Positions 1 to 5,493 of a stretch of DNA of 6,896 bases are shown one piece after another (position 1 is the first letter of the stretch; each line of letters opens with the position of its first letter). A program made the translations under genes and the position numbers. A model generated the notes under the pieces. That model saw only the letters and a program-made list of their open reading frames with translations. It had not been told where the DNA came from and made no database searches. This stretch comes from Burkholderiaceae bacterium (GTDB lineage Bacteria; Pseudomonadota; Gammaproteobacteria; Burkholderiales; Burkholderiaceae): the NCBI GenBank assembly GCA_025458735.1, contig JALORV010000117.1, positions 1-6,896 of the forward strand. Reading direction: 5' to 3'.

Positions 1-61
1 ACATGCCTGACCGGTTCACGAGTTCAGTGACCAAGAGCGGCTCCTGTAGCTTCGCTTCCCG

Positions 62-96
62 GCAGCAGTCATTCGTCACTGAGCGCAACCGACCCA
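62..96 (+). repeat. Degenerate intergenic repeat, copy A
   Basis: Two short motifs lie 8 bases apart: GCAGCAGTCATTCG (62-75) and CGCAACCGACCCA (84-96). Close relatives of both recur in the other two long gene-free stretches, near 2117-2200 and 5285-5328. The first motif matches the minus-strand copy at 5298-5285 in 13 of 14 bases. The second matches 2188-2200 in 11 of 13. The copies are too diverged and differently arranged to be recent duplications. The most likely reading is an old dispersed non-coding repeat; its family is not identified. Confidence 0.4.
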
Positions 97-165
97 CAGC
101 CGCCCGTCGGGCTTGTCCAAAGCGGTCCAACATTCAGCCCCGGCACTCTCGCGCTTCGCATCCAC

Positions 166-179
166 GAAGCGGCCACTCG
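166..179 (+). repeat. Possible further copy of the 14-base repeat motif
   Basis: The sequence GAAGCGGCCACTCG fits the GCAGCRGYCRTTSG pattern derived from the other copies at 12 of 14 positions, and is followed by TGAC where copy A has TCAC. It lies about 100 bases after copy A on the same strand. Confidence 0.25.
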
Positions 180-442
180 TGACCACCAGCAGCCGGCCAG
201 TTGCGGCCGGTCGATCGCGACCCTCGAGTTAACGGTGTCGACCACATCGCGATCATTGAGGTGCGCGGCGGCGCATCGCCGACCGCCGACCGGCGGGGTC
301 GCCGAGCAGGGCGTCGACGCGCAGAACCTCGCCTTGGCAGCGCGCGGGGGCGCGCGGCGAATGCGAGCCGGGACGGAATATTGACGGCGGGGCGAGATTA
401 GGCAATCCTTTCGACCGATGCGAATGAAGTTGGTTGGGATGC

Positions 443-652
443 ATGGTCGAGCTTATAGTAGTGCTTGTTATCTTTGTGCTCCTCCCGTTATTCATTTGGG
501 GCTTGGTGCAGGCTTCCAAGCTGGATCAAGAGATGCGGAGGCTGAACTTAGAGGAGCGGGAACTTCGCTGGGAGATTGGCCAGTTGAGGGCTGACCACAT
601 CAGCGTCGACGAGGAGATCCAGCGCCTTCGGATTGGTCAGGAGCAGAGGTGA
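443..652 (+). CDS. Small single-pass membrane protein with coiled coil, function unknown
   Basis: The product has 69 residues from ATG at 443. Residues 3-22 are almost wholly hydrophobic (VELIVVLVIFVLLPLFIW), giving one N-terminal membrane segment. Residues 27-66 are highly charged with leucines in heptad-like spacing (EMRRLNLEERELRWEIGQLR), so a coiled coil facing one side of the membrane is likely. An in-frame TTG at 434 would add only three residues; ATG is preferred, although no strong ribosome binding site precedes either. The stop (TGA 650-652) overlaps the GTG start of the next gene, so the two are probably translated together and may interact through their coiled coils (inference). 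I do not recognise a family. The overlap, the clean membrane/coiled-coil design and the absence of a competing gene support it as real. Confidence 0.7.
   Translation: MVELIVVLVIFVLLPLFIWGLVQASKLDQEMRRLNLEERELRWEIGQLRADHISVDEEIQRLRIGQEQR
639..643 (+). promoter_or_regulatory. Ribosome binding site AGGAG deciding the GTG start at 649
   Basis: AGGAG ends five bases before the GTG at 649-651 and lies inside the 3' end of the preceding gene. It makes GTG the natural start and supports the GTGA stop/start overlap as genuine translational coupling. Confidence 0.65.
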
Positions 653-1239
653 GTGCGACACGGGATCAGATCGAGCAGAAGCGGTCCCTCGTAGACGCCC
701 TGCGGGACGAACGGGATGCGGCACGGCGACGACTCGCCTTGCGCCAGAAGGACTTGGAAACCCTCAAGGCGTCGATTTCGCGTCAAGCCGGCGGCAACCA
801 GCGCACCGAGCGGGACAGGTTGATGCCTGGCGATGCTGCAGTCATCACCGATGCGGCGGGGATTGCCGGCGCAGCTAGATTCGCTCGTCGAAAGGGCATT
901 TTGGCGGCACGGGCTCTAAAGGCCGGGCAGGGTGACCTGGGCCACCTGCGGGACTTGGCAGATGCTGCGTTGTTCGGTTGCCCAGAGGCAGCCCTGGCGC
1001 TCTTTGAAGTTACTCGCACAGCTAAGGCCGAGAACAAGGCCCAGCAGGCCATCGAATCGTTTGTCTGGATCAGTCTGGCGTCAGTGCTGGACCCTTCTGA
1101 CAGGGCGGCATCCGCGAACGCAGCAGTGCTGGAGGTCGAGCTGACGTCGGAACAGCGCCGCACTGCCCGCGACATCATGAACCTCCTGGAGGAACGTCGT
1201 AGCGCCCTGCTGGCGCACCCGTTCGCCACTGTCAGGTGA
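649..1239 (+). CDS. Coiled-coil protein with Sel1/TPR-like C-terminal half, function unknown
   Basis: The product has 196 residues from GTG at 649, with AGGAG five bases upstream and a 4-base overlap with the membrane coiled-coil gene. Residues 1-45 are charged with regular hydrophobic spacing (coiled coil). No signal peptide or membrane segment is seen, so it is probably cytoplasmic, perhaps held at the membrane by its partner. Residues 98-180 resemble a degenerate Sel1-like (TPR-type) helical repeat: an alanine-rich helix (LADAALFGCPEAALALFE), then AIESFVWISLASVLDP, which recalls the AYKWFSLAA signature, then LTSEQRRTARDIMNLL, which recalls the LTPEQ...A..LA ending of Sel1 tails. Such repeats usually bind other proteins. 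The resemblance is by eye and only moderate; a plain helical protein is the alternative. No enzyme motif is visible. Confidence 0.7.
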   Translation: MSATRDQIEQKRSLVDALRDERDAARRRLALRQKDLETLKASISRQAGGNQRTERDRLMPGDAAVITDAAGIAGAARFARRKGILAARALKAGQGDLGHLRDLADAALFGCPEAALALFEVTRTAKAENKAQQAIESFVWISLASVLDPSDRAASANAAVLEVELTSEQRRTARDIMNLLEERRSALLAHPFATVR

Positions 1240-1361
1240 TCGCGTAACACGACATGTCCAGTGTCTGTGTGCGGCGGTTCGGCGCAACCACTCGGTAGTG
1301 CAGGCGATTACGATAAGCGGTACTACTCATTCCGTTCGAGCGTTCTCAGGACCTAACCGCC

Positions 1362-1955
1362 ATGCCATCACATGACACACAGAAGGTCTGCGAAATTGGT
1401 GCGACGGTTGCGGTTACAGCGTTGGCTAACTCGCCCTCGTGGTTGTATACGACCGTGGGTGCGAGCACGGGAGTTCCGGTCCTTGTGAAAGTGGGACTTG
1501 GCTTTGATGTCGCGGCCAAGTGGCTCTCCGCAAGCCCGGAGGCCGCCGGACTAGCCACCATTGCTCTAACCAAGGTCTGCGAGCTCTCCGCGGATATGGT
1601 CGATGCGGCGTCAGAGCAGCCGGCACTCTTTCTGGCTCCCATGGCGCCTCTTGCTCCCTCGCCAGGGACTATCGCTCCGTTGGGGGGCGACCTGTTGGAC
1701 GCCTCCGCGGTACCCGACACCGGCAGTATGTGCGCCGTCGACCACTCGGCCTCGGGGAGCTTGGAGGCATGGGACAGCGCAGCGGCCGAAGGTCGTTGTG
1801 ACATCCCGGCGGATTCGGCGACATCCCAGGACGGATCGACCAGCGCAACCCCGTCGCCTGGTGAGTGGTCGGGCCATGGCGGTGGCTTTTCTGGTGGAGG
1901 CGCGGCTGGAGAGTGGTCTCAGCAGGGTCCACGTGATCGCAGTGACGTCGAGTAG
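1362..1955 (+). CDS. Hypothetical protein with glycine-rich GGGFSGGG C-terminal tail
   Basis: The product has 197 residues from ATG at 1362; AGGA at 1348-1351 lies ten bases upstream, a somewhat long spacing. Residues 10-80 are rich in Ala, Val, Leu and Gly with few charges and include VPVLVKVGLGFDVAAKWL; they may form helices that touch or enter a membrane, but there is no clear signal peptide. Residues 87-168 are rich in Ala, Ser, Pro and Asp and look disordered. Residues 171-185 read GHGGGFSGGGAAGEW, very like the Gly/Phe/Ser tail closing some TPM-domain (YgcG-like) and DUF2207 membrane proteins, but no such domain is present here. Cysteines are at 10, 73, 124 and 146. It lies 122 bases after the previous gene on the same strand and may or may not share its transcript. 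Function unknown. Confidence 0.6.
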   Translation: MPSHDTQKVCEIGATVAVTALANSPSWLYTTVGASTGVPVLVKVGLGFDVAAKWLSASPEAAGLATIALTKVCELSADMVDAASEQPALFLAPMAPLAPSPGTIAPLGGDLLDASAVPDTGSMCAVDHSASGSLEAWDSAAAEGRCDIPADSATSQDGSTSATPSPGEWSGHGGGFSGGGAAGEWSQQGPRDRSDVE

Positions 1956-2249
1956 CCTCGCTCGCCCCTCTGTTCGCTGGTCGACTTACCGGTGTCAATG
2001 ACGGCACTGCAGCGTTAGCTGACTCTGAGCGATCGTCAGCGCCCGAGCCCTGACTGTCACCAAGCAGTCGCCGCCAGTGGACGCGGCGGGCAGCGTGAAG
2101 GTCGGCTGTACGAGGTGCAGCGGCCATTGGGGTTGCGCGACGCCAGCACCGCGGTGCCGACGACCGCTTCACCTCAGCGCGAACTCACGGAATCGACCCA
2201 ACGCGGTCATGCGGGTCGGCTGTCGCGTTGCCCTATACCGGTCGCTCGC
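1956..2249. other. Non-coding region with inverted repeats and degenerate repeat motifs
   Basis: No gene is seen between the two convergent genes that border this stretch. It contains a 6-bp stem (GCTGAC 2018-2023, GTCAGC 2035-2040, 11-base loop) that could help end transcription from the plus-strand genes, although no T-run follows. It also contains a perfect 12-base palindrome GCACCGCGGTGC (2146-2157) and the second copy of the dispersed repeat motifs. Confidence 0.5.
2117..2200 (+). repeat. Degenerate intergenic repeat, copy B
   Basis: GCAGCGGCCATTGG (2117-2130) and CGGAATCGACCCA (2188-2200) match the two motifs of copy A at 11 of 14 and 11 of 13 positions, in the same order and strand but 57 rather than 8 bases apart. 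The 12-base palindrome at 2146-2157 lies between them. The wider spacing weakens the claim that both belong to one unit. Confidence 0.35.
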
Positions 2250-2636
2250 TCAACGTCCGAACTGAGGTCTCCGTGATGCCTCGGCTCGAGCAGGATCTTC
2301 GAAGGTACGCCCACGCCTGGACCAGTAAGGGTTGAAGGACTGAACCTCTGCGAAGCCTGCCGACGACAGGGCAGCACATCTCTTCGACCATGCCTCGTCG
2401 TCTGGGATGTAGAAGACCAAGAGATCCTCCTTCGTCGGGGTTGGGCGGATTTGATGATGCCGGCAGAACGTGAACTCGAGGTGGAAGTCTGATTCGGGCT
2501 CGCCGAGCATGACCCCATCAAAGCCCTCGTGGTCACGGAAGCCACCGAGTTCTGTCAGCCCCAGACCGCTCTTGTACATGCTGACGGAGCGCATCAGATC
2601 GACAACCGGACGTGCAATTCGGAGGTGCGCTCGCAT
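2250..2636 (-). CDS. VOC family protein (glyoxalase/bleomycin-resistance fold), C-terminally truncated
   Basis: The product has 128 residues from ATG at 2636 (minus). It starts MRAHLRIARPVVDL and continues with FRDHEGFDGVMLGE, HLEFTFCRHH, EDLLVFYIPDD and FNPYWSRRGRTFEDP, the typical course of a small VOC protein whose two beta-alpha-beta-beta-beta units form one metal-binding pocket. Family members normally continue after FEDP with a strand such as DGYRVVLQ, which often carries a metal ligand. Here the frame changes to ARAEASRRPQFGR and stops, so about the last ten native residues are replaced, with a break near 2293. It may be a recent pseudogene; the rest of the frame is intact. Longer in-frame starts up to 2741 add sequence unlike the family. 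Substrate unknown. Confidence 0.72.
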   Translation of the reverse strand: MRAHLRIARPVVDLMRSVSMYKSGLGLTELGGFRDHEGFDGVMLGEPESDFHLEFTFCRHHQIRPTPTKEDLLVFYIPDDEAWSKRCAALSSAGFAEVQSFNPYWSRRGRTFEDPARAEASRRPQFGR

Positions 2637-2890
2637 GCTGGGCGAAAGGTGATGGGTATGGCCGACCGTTCGAACCAACTGGCACGAAGCGGCGGAGTGG
2701 CTTGGTCCGAATGAGAGCAAGTACATCGCACCCAGGGCCAAGCCATGACCGCTCGCGGTAGCGGGCCTGGCGTTTCCAGGGCTTTGCTGAGGACAGTCAG
2801 GAATCCTATGCCCGTTCCAGTGTCAGCACCATCGACCCCAGGTCGCTCGGACACTATTCGAAGCGATGACAGCGTGGGAATCTCTGTTCC

Positions 2891-2918
2891 GGCGTCACGG
2901 CCTGCCTGAGATGACGCC
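2891..2918 (-). repeat. Hairpin spanning the stop codon of the truncated GNAT gene
   Basis: GGCGTCA (2891-2897) and TGACGCC (2912-2918) form a perfect 7-bp stem with a 14-base loop. On the minus strand this hairpin begins right after the last native-looking codons of the GNAT gene and contains its stop codon. There is no T-run, so it is not a standard terminator. It may be chance, or a mark of the event that cut the gene. Confidence 0.35.
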
Positions 2919-3320
2919 CTGGGCCGCGGTGTTGGCAGGCATCTTCCCCACCTCCCACGGCCCGGGATGGCTGAGCAGCGCGTGCAGCGCCAGCGCGCGC
3001 CCGAAGCCGGCGCGCCGATGCCGCTTCAGCACGAAGAACTGCTCTATCCACGAGCCCTCGGTGCGCGTCACCGCCGCAGGCGCCACCAGCGCGAAGCCGG
3101 CGTACTGCGTGCCCAGCAGGGCGACGTGCGCGGGCGAGCGCCCGCCGCGCCAGTGCCGCTCCAGCGCGTAGCCGTAGCGCGCCTGCGCGTCGGCGAACTG
3201 CGGCCAGATGTCGAAGAGCTCGTACTGGTACAGCTCCGGCATCTGCTGCAGCGCGGGCCCGTCGGCCGCGGTGGCCTCGCGCAGCACCAGGGGCGGTGCC
3301 TTCGGAGCCGGCGGCGTCAT
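2895..3320 (-). CDS. GNAT family N-acetyltransferase, C-terminally truncated
   Basis: The product has 141 residues from ATG at 3320, which overlaps the stop of the preceding fusion gene by four bases (ATGA). It opens MTPPAPKAPPLVLREATAADGPALQQ, a standard GNAT first strand and helix, followed by YQYELFDIWPQFADA, an acceptor-side segment (YAGFALV), the core strand WIEQFFVLKRHRRAGFGRALA with the acetyl-CoA pyrophosphate loop R-R-A-G-F-G, and WEVGKMPANTAAQ. Family members continue after NTAAQ with FWRRVI and a further strand. Here it turns to GVISGRP and stops, so roughly 20-35 residues are missing, with a break near 2918. The acetyl-CoA site is retained but the fold is incomplete, so activity is doubtful. 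The acceptor cannot be read from the sequence. Confidence 0.78.
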   Translation of the reverse strand: MTPPAPKAPPLVLREATAADGPALQQMPELYQYELFDIWPQFADAQARYGYALERHWRGGRSPAHVALLGTQYAGFALVAPAAVTRTEGSWIEQFFVLKRHRRAGFGRALALHALLSHPGPWEVGKMPANTAAQGVISGRP

Positions 3321-4480
3321 GTGCGTCCCCCGCTCGCGCCCTCTTCGCCTGCGCCCGCGCCCGAGGCCGGTACCGGCGCCGCGGCGCGCGCCGCCCATGC
3401 CTGCCGCGTCAGCAGCATGTACAGCGCCGGGCCGTCGGGCGTGGTCACGACGCCCCGGGCGTCGAAGCCGGCCTTCTCGTAGCAGCGGATGGCCTGGCGG
3501 TTGTCGGGCGCGGGGTCGGTCTGGATCGCCGTCACCGCCGGGTCGGCGAACAGCCGCGCCGCCAGCGCCTGCACCAGCCGCACGCCCAGGCCGCGGCCGA
3601 TCAGCGCGGCCTCGCCGATGAACTGGTCGATGCCGCGCACGCCCGGGTCGGTGATCTCGGTCCACCAGCCGTCGCCATGGCCCATCGTCGCCACGTACGA
3701 CTGCGCATGGCCCACCGGCGTGCCGCCCAGCAGCACGAGGTACGGCGTCACGCCGTCGCGCGCCCGCGCAGCCGGGTCGTGGTCTTCGCACACCTCGTCC
3801 CAGGTCGGGCGCGCGTCCAGCCCACCCCACCAGCGCGCCACATGCGGGCAGTGCCGCCAAGCGTGCATCAGCGGCAGGTCGGCAGGGGTGAGCGGCCTGA
3901 GTGTGGGCATCGCATCGGCAGGGTCTTCGCCGGCGGCGGCGGCCAGGCGCTGCAGCACGTGGTCGGCGCGCGCGGCCACATCGGCGCAGGGCACGGTATC
4001 GACGACGAAGCCCAGCGACGCATACCAGCGCACCACCTCGTCATGCACGCGCCGGGCGTGCTCGAAGGGGTGGTCGCGCTCGGCGTCGGTGCGGTAGATG
4101 GCCGGCCACGGCGGCAGCACGAAGACCCGGGCGTGGAAGGGGCGCGCGGCGCAGCGTTCGCGCAGCGCGGGCAGGTCCAGGCCGCCGGCCTGGTGCAGCA
4201 TGGCCAGCGACTCGAGCACGCTGCGGTCGTGGAACACCACCGCGTCCCGGGCCGTGGCTGCGGCGGAGCCGGCCAAGGCGGCCCGCTTCGCCTCGTCGCG
4301 CCGCAGCACCTCGGCGGTGAAGGCCCGTGCATCGGGCCGCGGCGGCAGCCCCTGCGCACGGCGCTCGGCGATCACTTCGCGCGCCGAGTCGCTCACCGCC
4401 CGGTGGCCGCGCCGCACCAGCTCGGCGATCAGCGTGGTCTTGCCGGCCCCCGGGCCGCCAGCGACGATGACGTGGCGCAT
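3317..4480 (-). CDS. Fusion: AAA_28-type P-loop ATPase + AAC(6')-Ib-like acetyltransferase
   Basis: The product has 387 residues from ATG at 4480 (MRHVIVAGGPGAGKTT). Residues 1-187 form an AAA_28-type predicted ATPase or small-molecule kinase: Walker A GGPGAGKTT at 8-16 (Lys14), SDSAREVI at about 30-37, FHDRSVLE at 83-90 and the family-typical end DAERDHPFEHA ... ADHVLQRL. Residues 191-387 form a GNAT domain closely resembling aminoglycoside 6'-N-acetyltransferases of the AAC(6')-Ib type: RWWGG..ARPT, TPYLVLLGGTPVGHAQSYV, GDGWW.EITDPGVRGIDQ, the acetyl-CoA loop GRGLGVRLV at about 295-303, IQTDPAPDNRQAIRCYEKAGF and a C-terminal TRQAW. Both domains look complete and are joined by only a few residues. 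An in-frame ATG at 3910 (MPTLRPLTP) could also start the acetyltransferase alone. It lies 23 bases after the VOC gene and overlaps the GNAT gene by four. Aminoglycoside acetylation is inferred from similarity; the role of the ATPase half is unknown. Confidence 0.85.
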   Translation of the reverse strand: MRHVIVAGGPGAGKTTLIAELVRRGHRAVSDSAREVIAERRAQGLPPRPDARAFTAEVLRRDEAKRAALAGSAAATARDAVVFHDRSVLESLAMLHQAGGLDLPALRERCAARPFHARVFVLPPWPAIYRTDAERDHPFEHARRVHDEVVRWYASLGFVVDTVPCADVAARADHVLQRLAAAAGEDPADAMPTLRPLTPADLPLMHAWRHCPHVARWWGGLDARPTWDEVCEDHDPAARARDGVTPYLVLLGGTPVGHAQSYVATMGHGDGWWTEITDPGVRGIDQFIGEAALIGRGLGVRLVQALAARLFADPAVTAIQTDPAPDNRQAIRCYEKAGFDARGVVTTPDGPALYMLLTRQAWAARAAAPVPASGAGAGEEGASGGRT

Positions 4481-4503
4481 GGCGGGCTCGCGCTGCCGTT
4501 CGC

Positions 4504-4935
4504 TCAGGCGGGCGACGGCGCGTGCGGCGCAGCGGCCGCGCCCGAGGGCGGGCCGATCAGGTCCCACAGGTTGCCGTACAGGTCGCGGAACACGGCCACC
4601 GTGCCGTAGGGCTCGTGCGTGGGCCCGCGCACGAAGGCCACGCCCTGCGCGGCGTAGCGGGCATGGTCGCGCCAGAAGTCGTCGGTGTGCAGGAACAGGA
4701 ACACCCGGCCCCCGGTCTGGTTGCCGATGCGCGCCACCTGCTCGGGGCTGGCGGCCCGCGCCAGCAGCAGGCGCGACTCGCGCGCGCCCGGCGGCGCCAC
4801 CACCTCCCAGCGCTTGTGCTGCTCGGGCATCGGCCGGTCCTCGACCCGCTCGAAGCCGAGCACGCCCACGTAGAAGGCCAGCGCCGCGTCGTAGTCGCGC
4901 ACGACGATCGAGACCAGTCCGAGGTGCTGTGCCAT
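4504..4935 (-). CDS. VOC family protein (glyoxalase/bleomycin-resistance/dioxygenase fold)
   Basis: The product has 143 residues from ATG at 4935, a normal full length. It starts MAQHLGLVSIVVRDYDAALAFY.GVLGFE, the classic first VOC unit, and continues with a variable central part (SRLLLARAASPEQVARIGNQTGG), the second unit RVFLFLHTDDFWRDHARYAAQGV and the closing strand GTVAVFRDLYGNLWDLIGP, in which DLYGN and the final strand are intact. The first-strand position that is His in many metal-dependent members is here in LGLVS, so metal binding may differ. Substrate unknown; relatives are annotated only as VOC proteins. A longer in-frame reading to 5088 would run into the upstream GNAT remnant and is rejected. 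It is the second gene of the minus-strand run, 46 bases after the GNAT remnant and 23 before the ATPase-AAC(6') fusion. Confidence 0.85.
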   Translation of the reverse strand: MAQHLGLVSIVVRDYDAALAFYVGVLGFERVEDRPMPEQHKRWEVVAPPGARESRLLLARAASPEQVARIGNQTGGRVFLFLHTDDFWRDHARYAAQGVAFVRGPTHEPYGTVAVFRDLYGNLWDLIGPPSGAAAAPHAPSPA

Positions 4936-4981
4936 GGGGCCGGACTCTACGGCCGCGCCGGCCCGTCGCCGCGCCCCGCGT

Positions 4982-5155
4982 TCATGGCGGCACCAGCGGC
5001 TTGACCAGCCGCAGCACCGGCAGGTACGGCGACCACAACGTCGGGAACGCCTCCAGCGGCAGGAAGCCCATGGCGGCGTAGAAGGCACGGGTCTGCGCGT
5101 ACTCGGCGCCGGGGTGCTCGGCCGCCAGTGTCTTCACCTCGGCAGACCACGCAAC
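4982..5155 (-). pseudogene. GNAT acetyltransferase remnant (C-terminal part only)
   Basis: About 57 residues (VKTLAAEHPGAEYAQTRAFY then AAMGFLPLEAFPTLW and a LVKPL ending) match the last third of a small GNAT protein. The YAQTRAFYAAMGF helix-strand and the LRLVKPL close are typical, and the stop at 4982 is in the expected place. Everything before roughly the VKTL strand, including the acetyl-CoA loop, is absent. The open frame continues upstream to about 5455 but reads as unrelated sequence (LEKLLASGSTTVIVILRNTN and further), with no plausible start. The break lies near 5150. The rest of the gene appears to have been replaced by the repeat-bearing DNA upstream, so it is non-functional. It may once have been the first gene of the minus-strand run. 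Confidence 0.65.
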
Positions 5156-5493
5156 TTGATTGGTGTTCCGGAGAATCACGATGACGGTGGTGCTTCCGCT
5201 CGCCAATAGCTTTTCCAGTCTTGGCGACTCGAGCTTCTCGAAAGCACTGTGACATTGGCTATCGCCTTCGACGGTGAAGCCGCCCGAACGACTGCTGCAC
5301 AAGGTCGCGGACTGGCGGAGCCGACCCGGAGGTGTCCGTCGAACTGCCGGATTGGCGGTCGGAAGTCCGTCATCTGTCGGCCATGCAGCCCGACAGGTGC
5401 TTCTCAACGAGTGGCCTGCCGGCGCGTACGCGGCGTGCGCCATCGCACCGCGCAACCCCGCGCCCGCGGACCCGCACAGGCGAACTGCAAGCG
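5156..5493. other. Gene-free stretch between the hydrolase and the GNAT remnant
   Basis: No complete gene is seen. The minus-strand frame that joins the GNAT remnant stays open to about 5455 but resembles nothing I know; residues read from about 5150 to 5240 (LEKLLASGSTTVIVILRNTN) could be a scrap of another gene. Base composition is lower in GC than either side between about 5150 and 5280. It contains copy C of the dispersed repeat motifs and a 10-base palindrome CGCGTACGCG (5423-5432). No clear terminator with a T-run follows the hydrolase. Confidence 0.5.
5285..5328. repeat. Degenerate intergenic repeat, copy C
   Basis: The 14-base motif is present on the minus strand (5298-5285, GCAGCAGTCGTTCG, 13 of 14 identical to copy A). 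The 13-base motif is present on the plus strand (5316-5328, CGGAGCCGACCCG, 10 of 13 to copies A and B). The two motifs face opposite ways here, unlike copies A and B, so they may be independent units. Confidence 0.35.

Larger units (their letters stand above)
1..442. other. Non-coding region with degenerate repeat-like DNA
   Basis: I see no convincing gene here. The short open frames are arginine-rich and have no recognisable domain. The stretch holds two repeat-like motifs (62-96 and 166-179, listed separately), a small hairpin (CCGGCC at 193-198 with GGCCGG at 205-210, 6-base loop) and an 8-base inverted pair GATCGCGA/TCGCGATC (213-220 and 247-254). A possible but weak promoter for the downstream gene pair is TTGACG at 381-386 followed after 17 bases by AATCCT at 404-409. 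The -10 matches consensus at only three of six positions, so I do not call it. Confidence 0.55.

Noticed and set aside
223..243. Cluster of restriction-like palindromes (CTCGAG, GTTAAC, GTCGAC) resembling a cloning linker
   Set aside because: The surrounding sequence is natural in character and there is no vector sequence. Closely spaced palindromes are not rare in such DNA.
201..401. NGVDHIAI reading near 228-260, recalling the first strand of VOC proteins
   Set aside because: Only about ten residues agree and the frame at once becomes arginine-rich low-complexity sequence. It is too short to claim a VOC remnant.
783..1250. Minus-strand open frame of 155 codons
   Set aside because: It is the shadow of the plus-strand coiled-coil/Sel1-like gene, which has a ribosome binding site and a coupled start.
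1286..1314. Possible promoter with -10 TACGAT at 1309-1314 before the Gly-tail gene
   Set aside because: No acceptable -35 lies 16-18 bases upstream, so the single hexamer is not enough.
2190..2260. Possible integron attC recombination site (ACCCAAC at 2196-2202 and GCTCAAC near 2248)
   Set aside because: Both match the 7-base core in the same orientation instead of as an inverted pair, no imperfect palindrome joins them, no integrase is present, and such cores are expected several times by chance.
2594..2854. Minus-strand open frame of 86 codons between the VOC and GNAT genes
   Set aside because: It has no recognisable motif, its codon pattern is erratic, and it overlaps the start of the VOC gene in another frame. 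I read 2637-2894 as non-coding.
3296..4609. Plus-strand open frame of 437 codons opposite the ATPase-AAC(6') fusion
   Set aside because: It lies antisense to two genes with clear domains. Its product is rich in Arg, His and Ala with no domain, as expected from the high-GC complementary strand.
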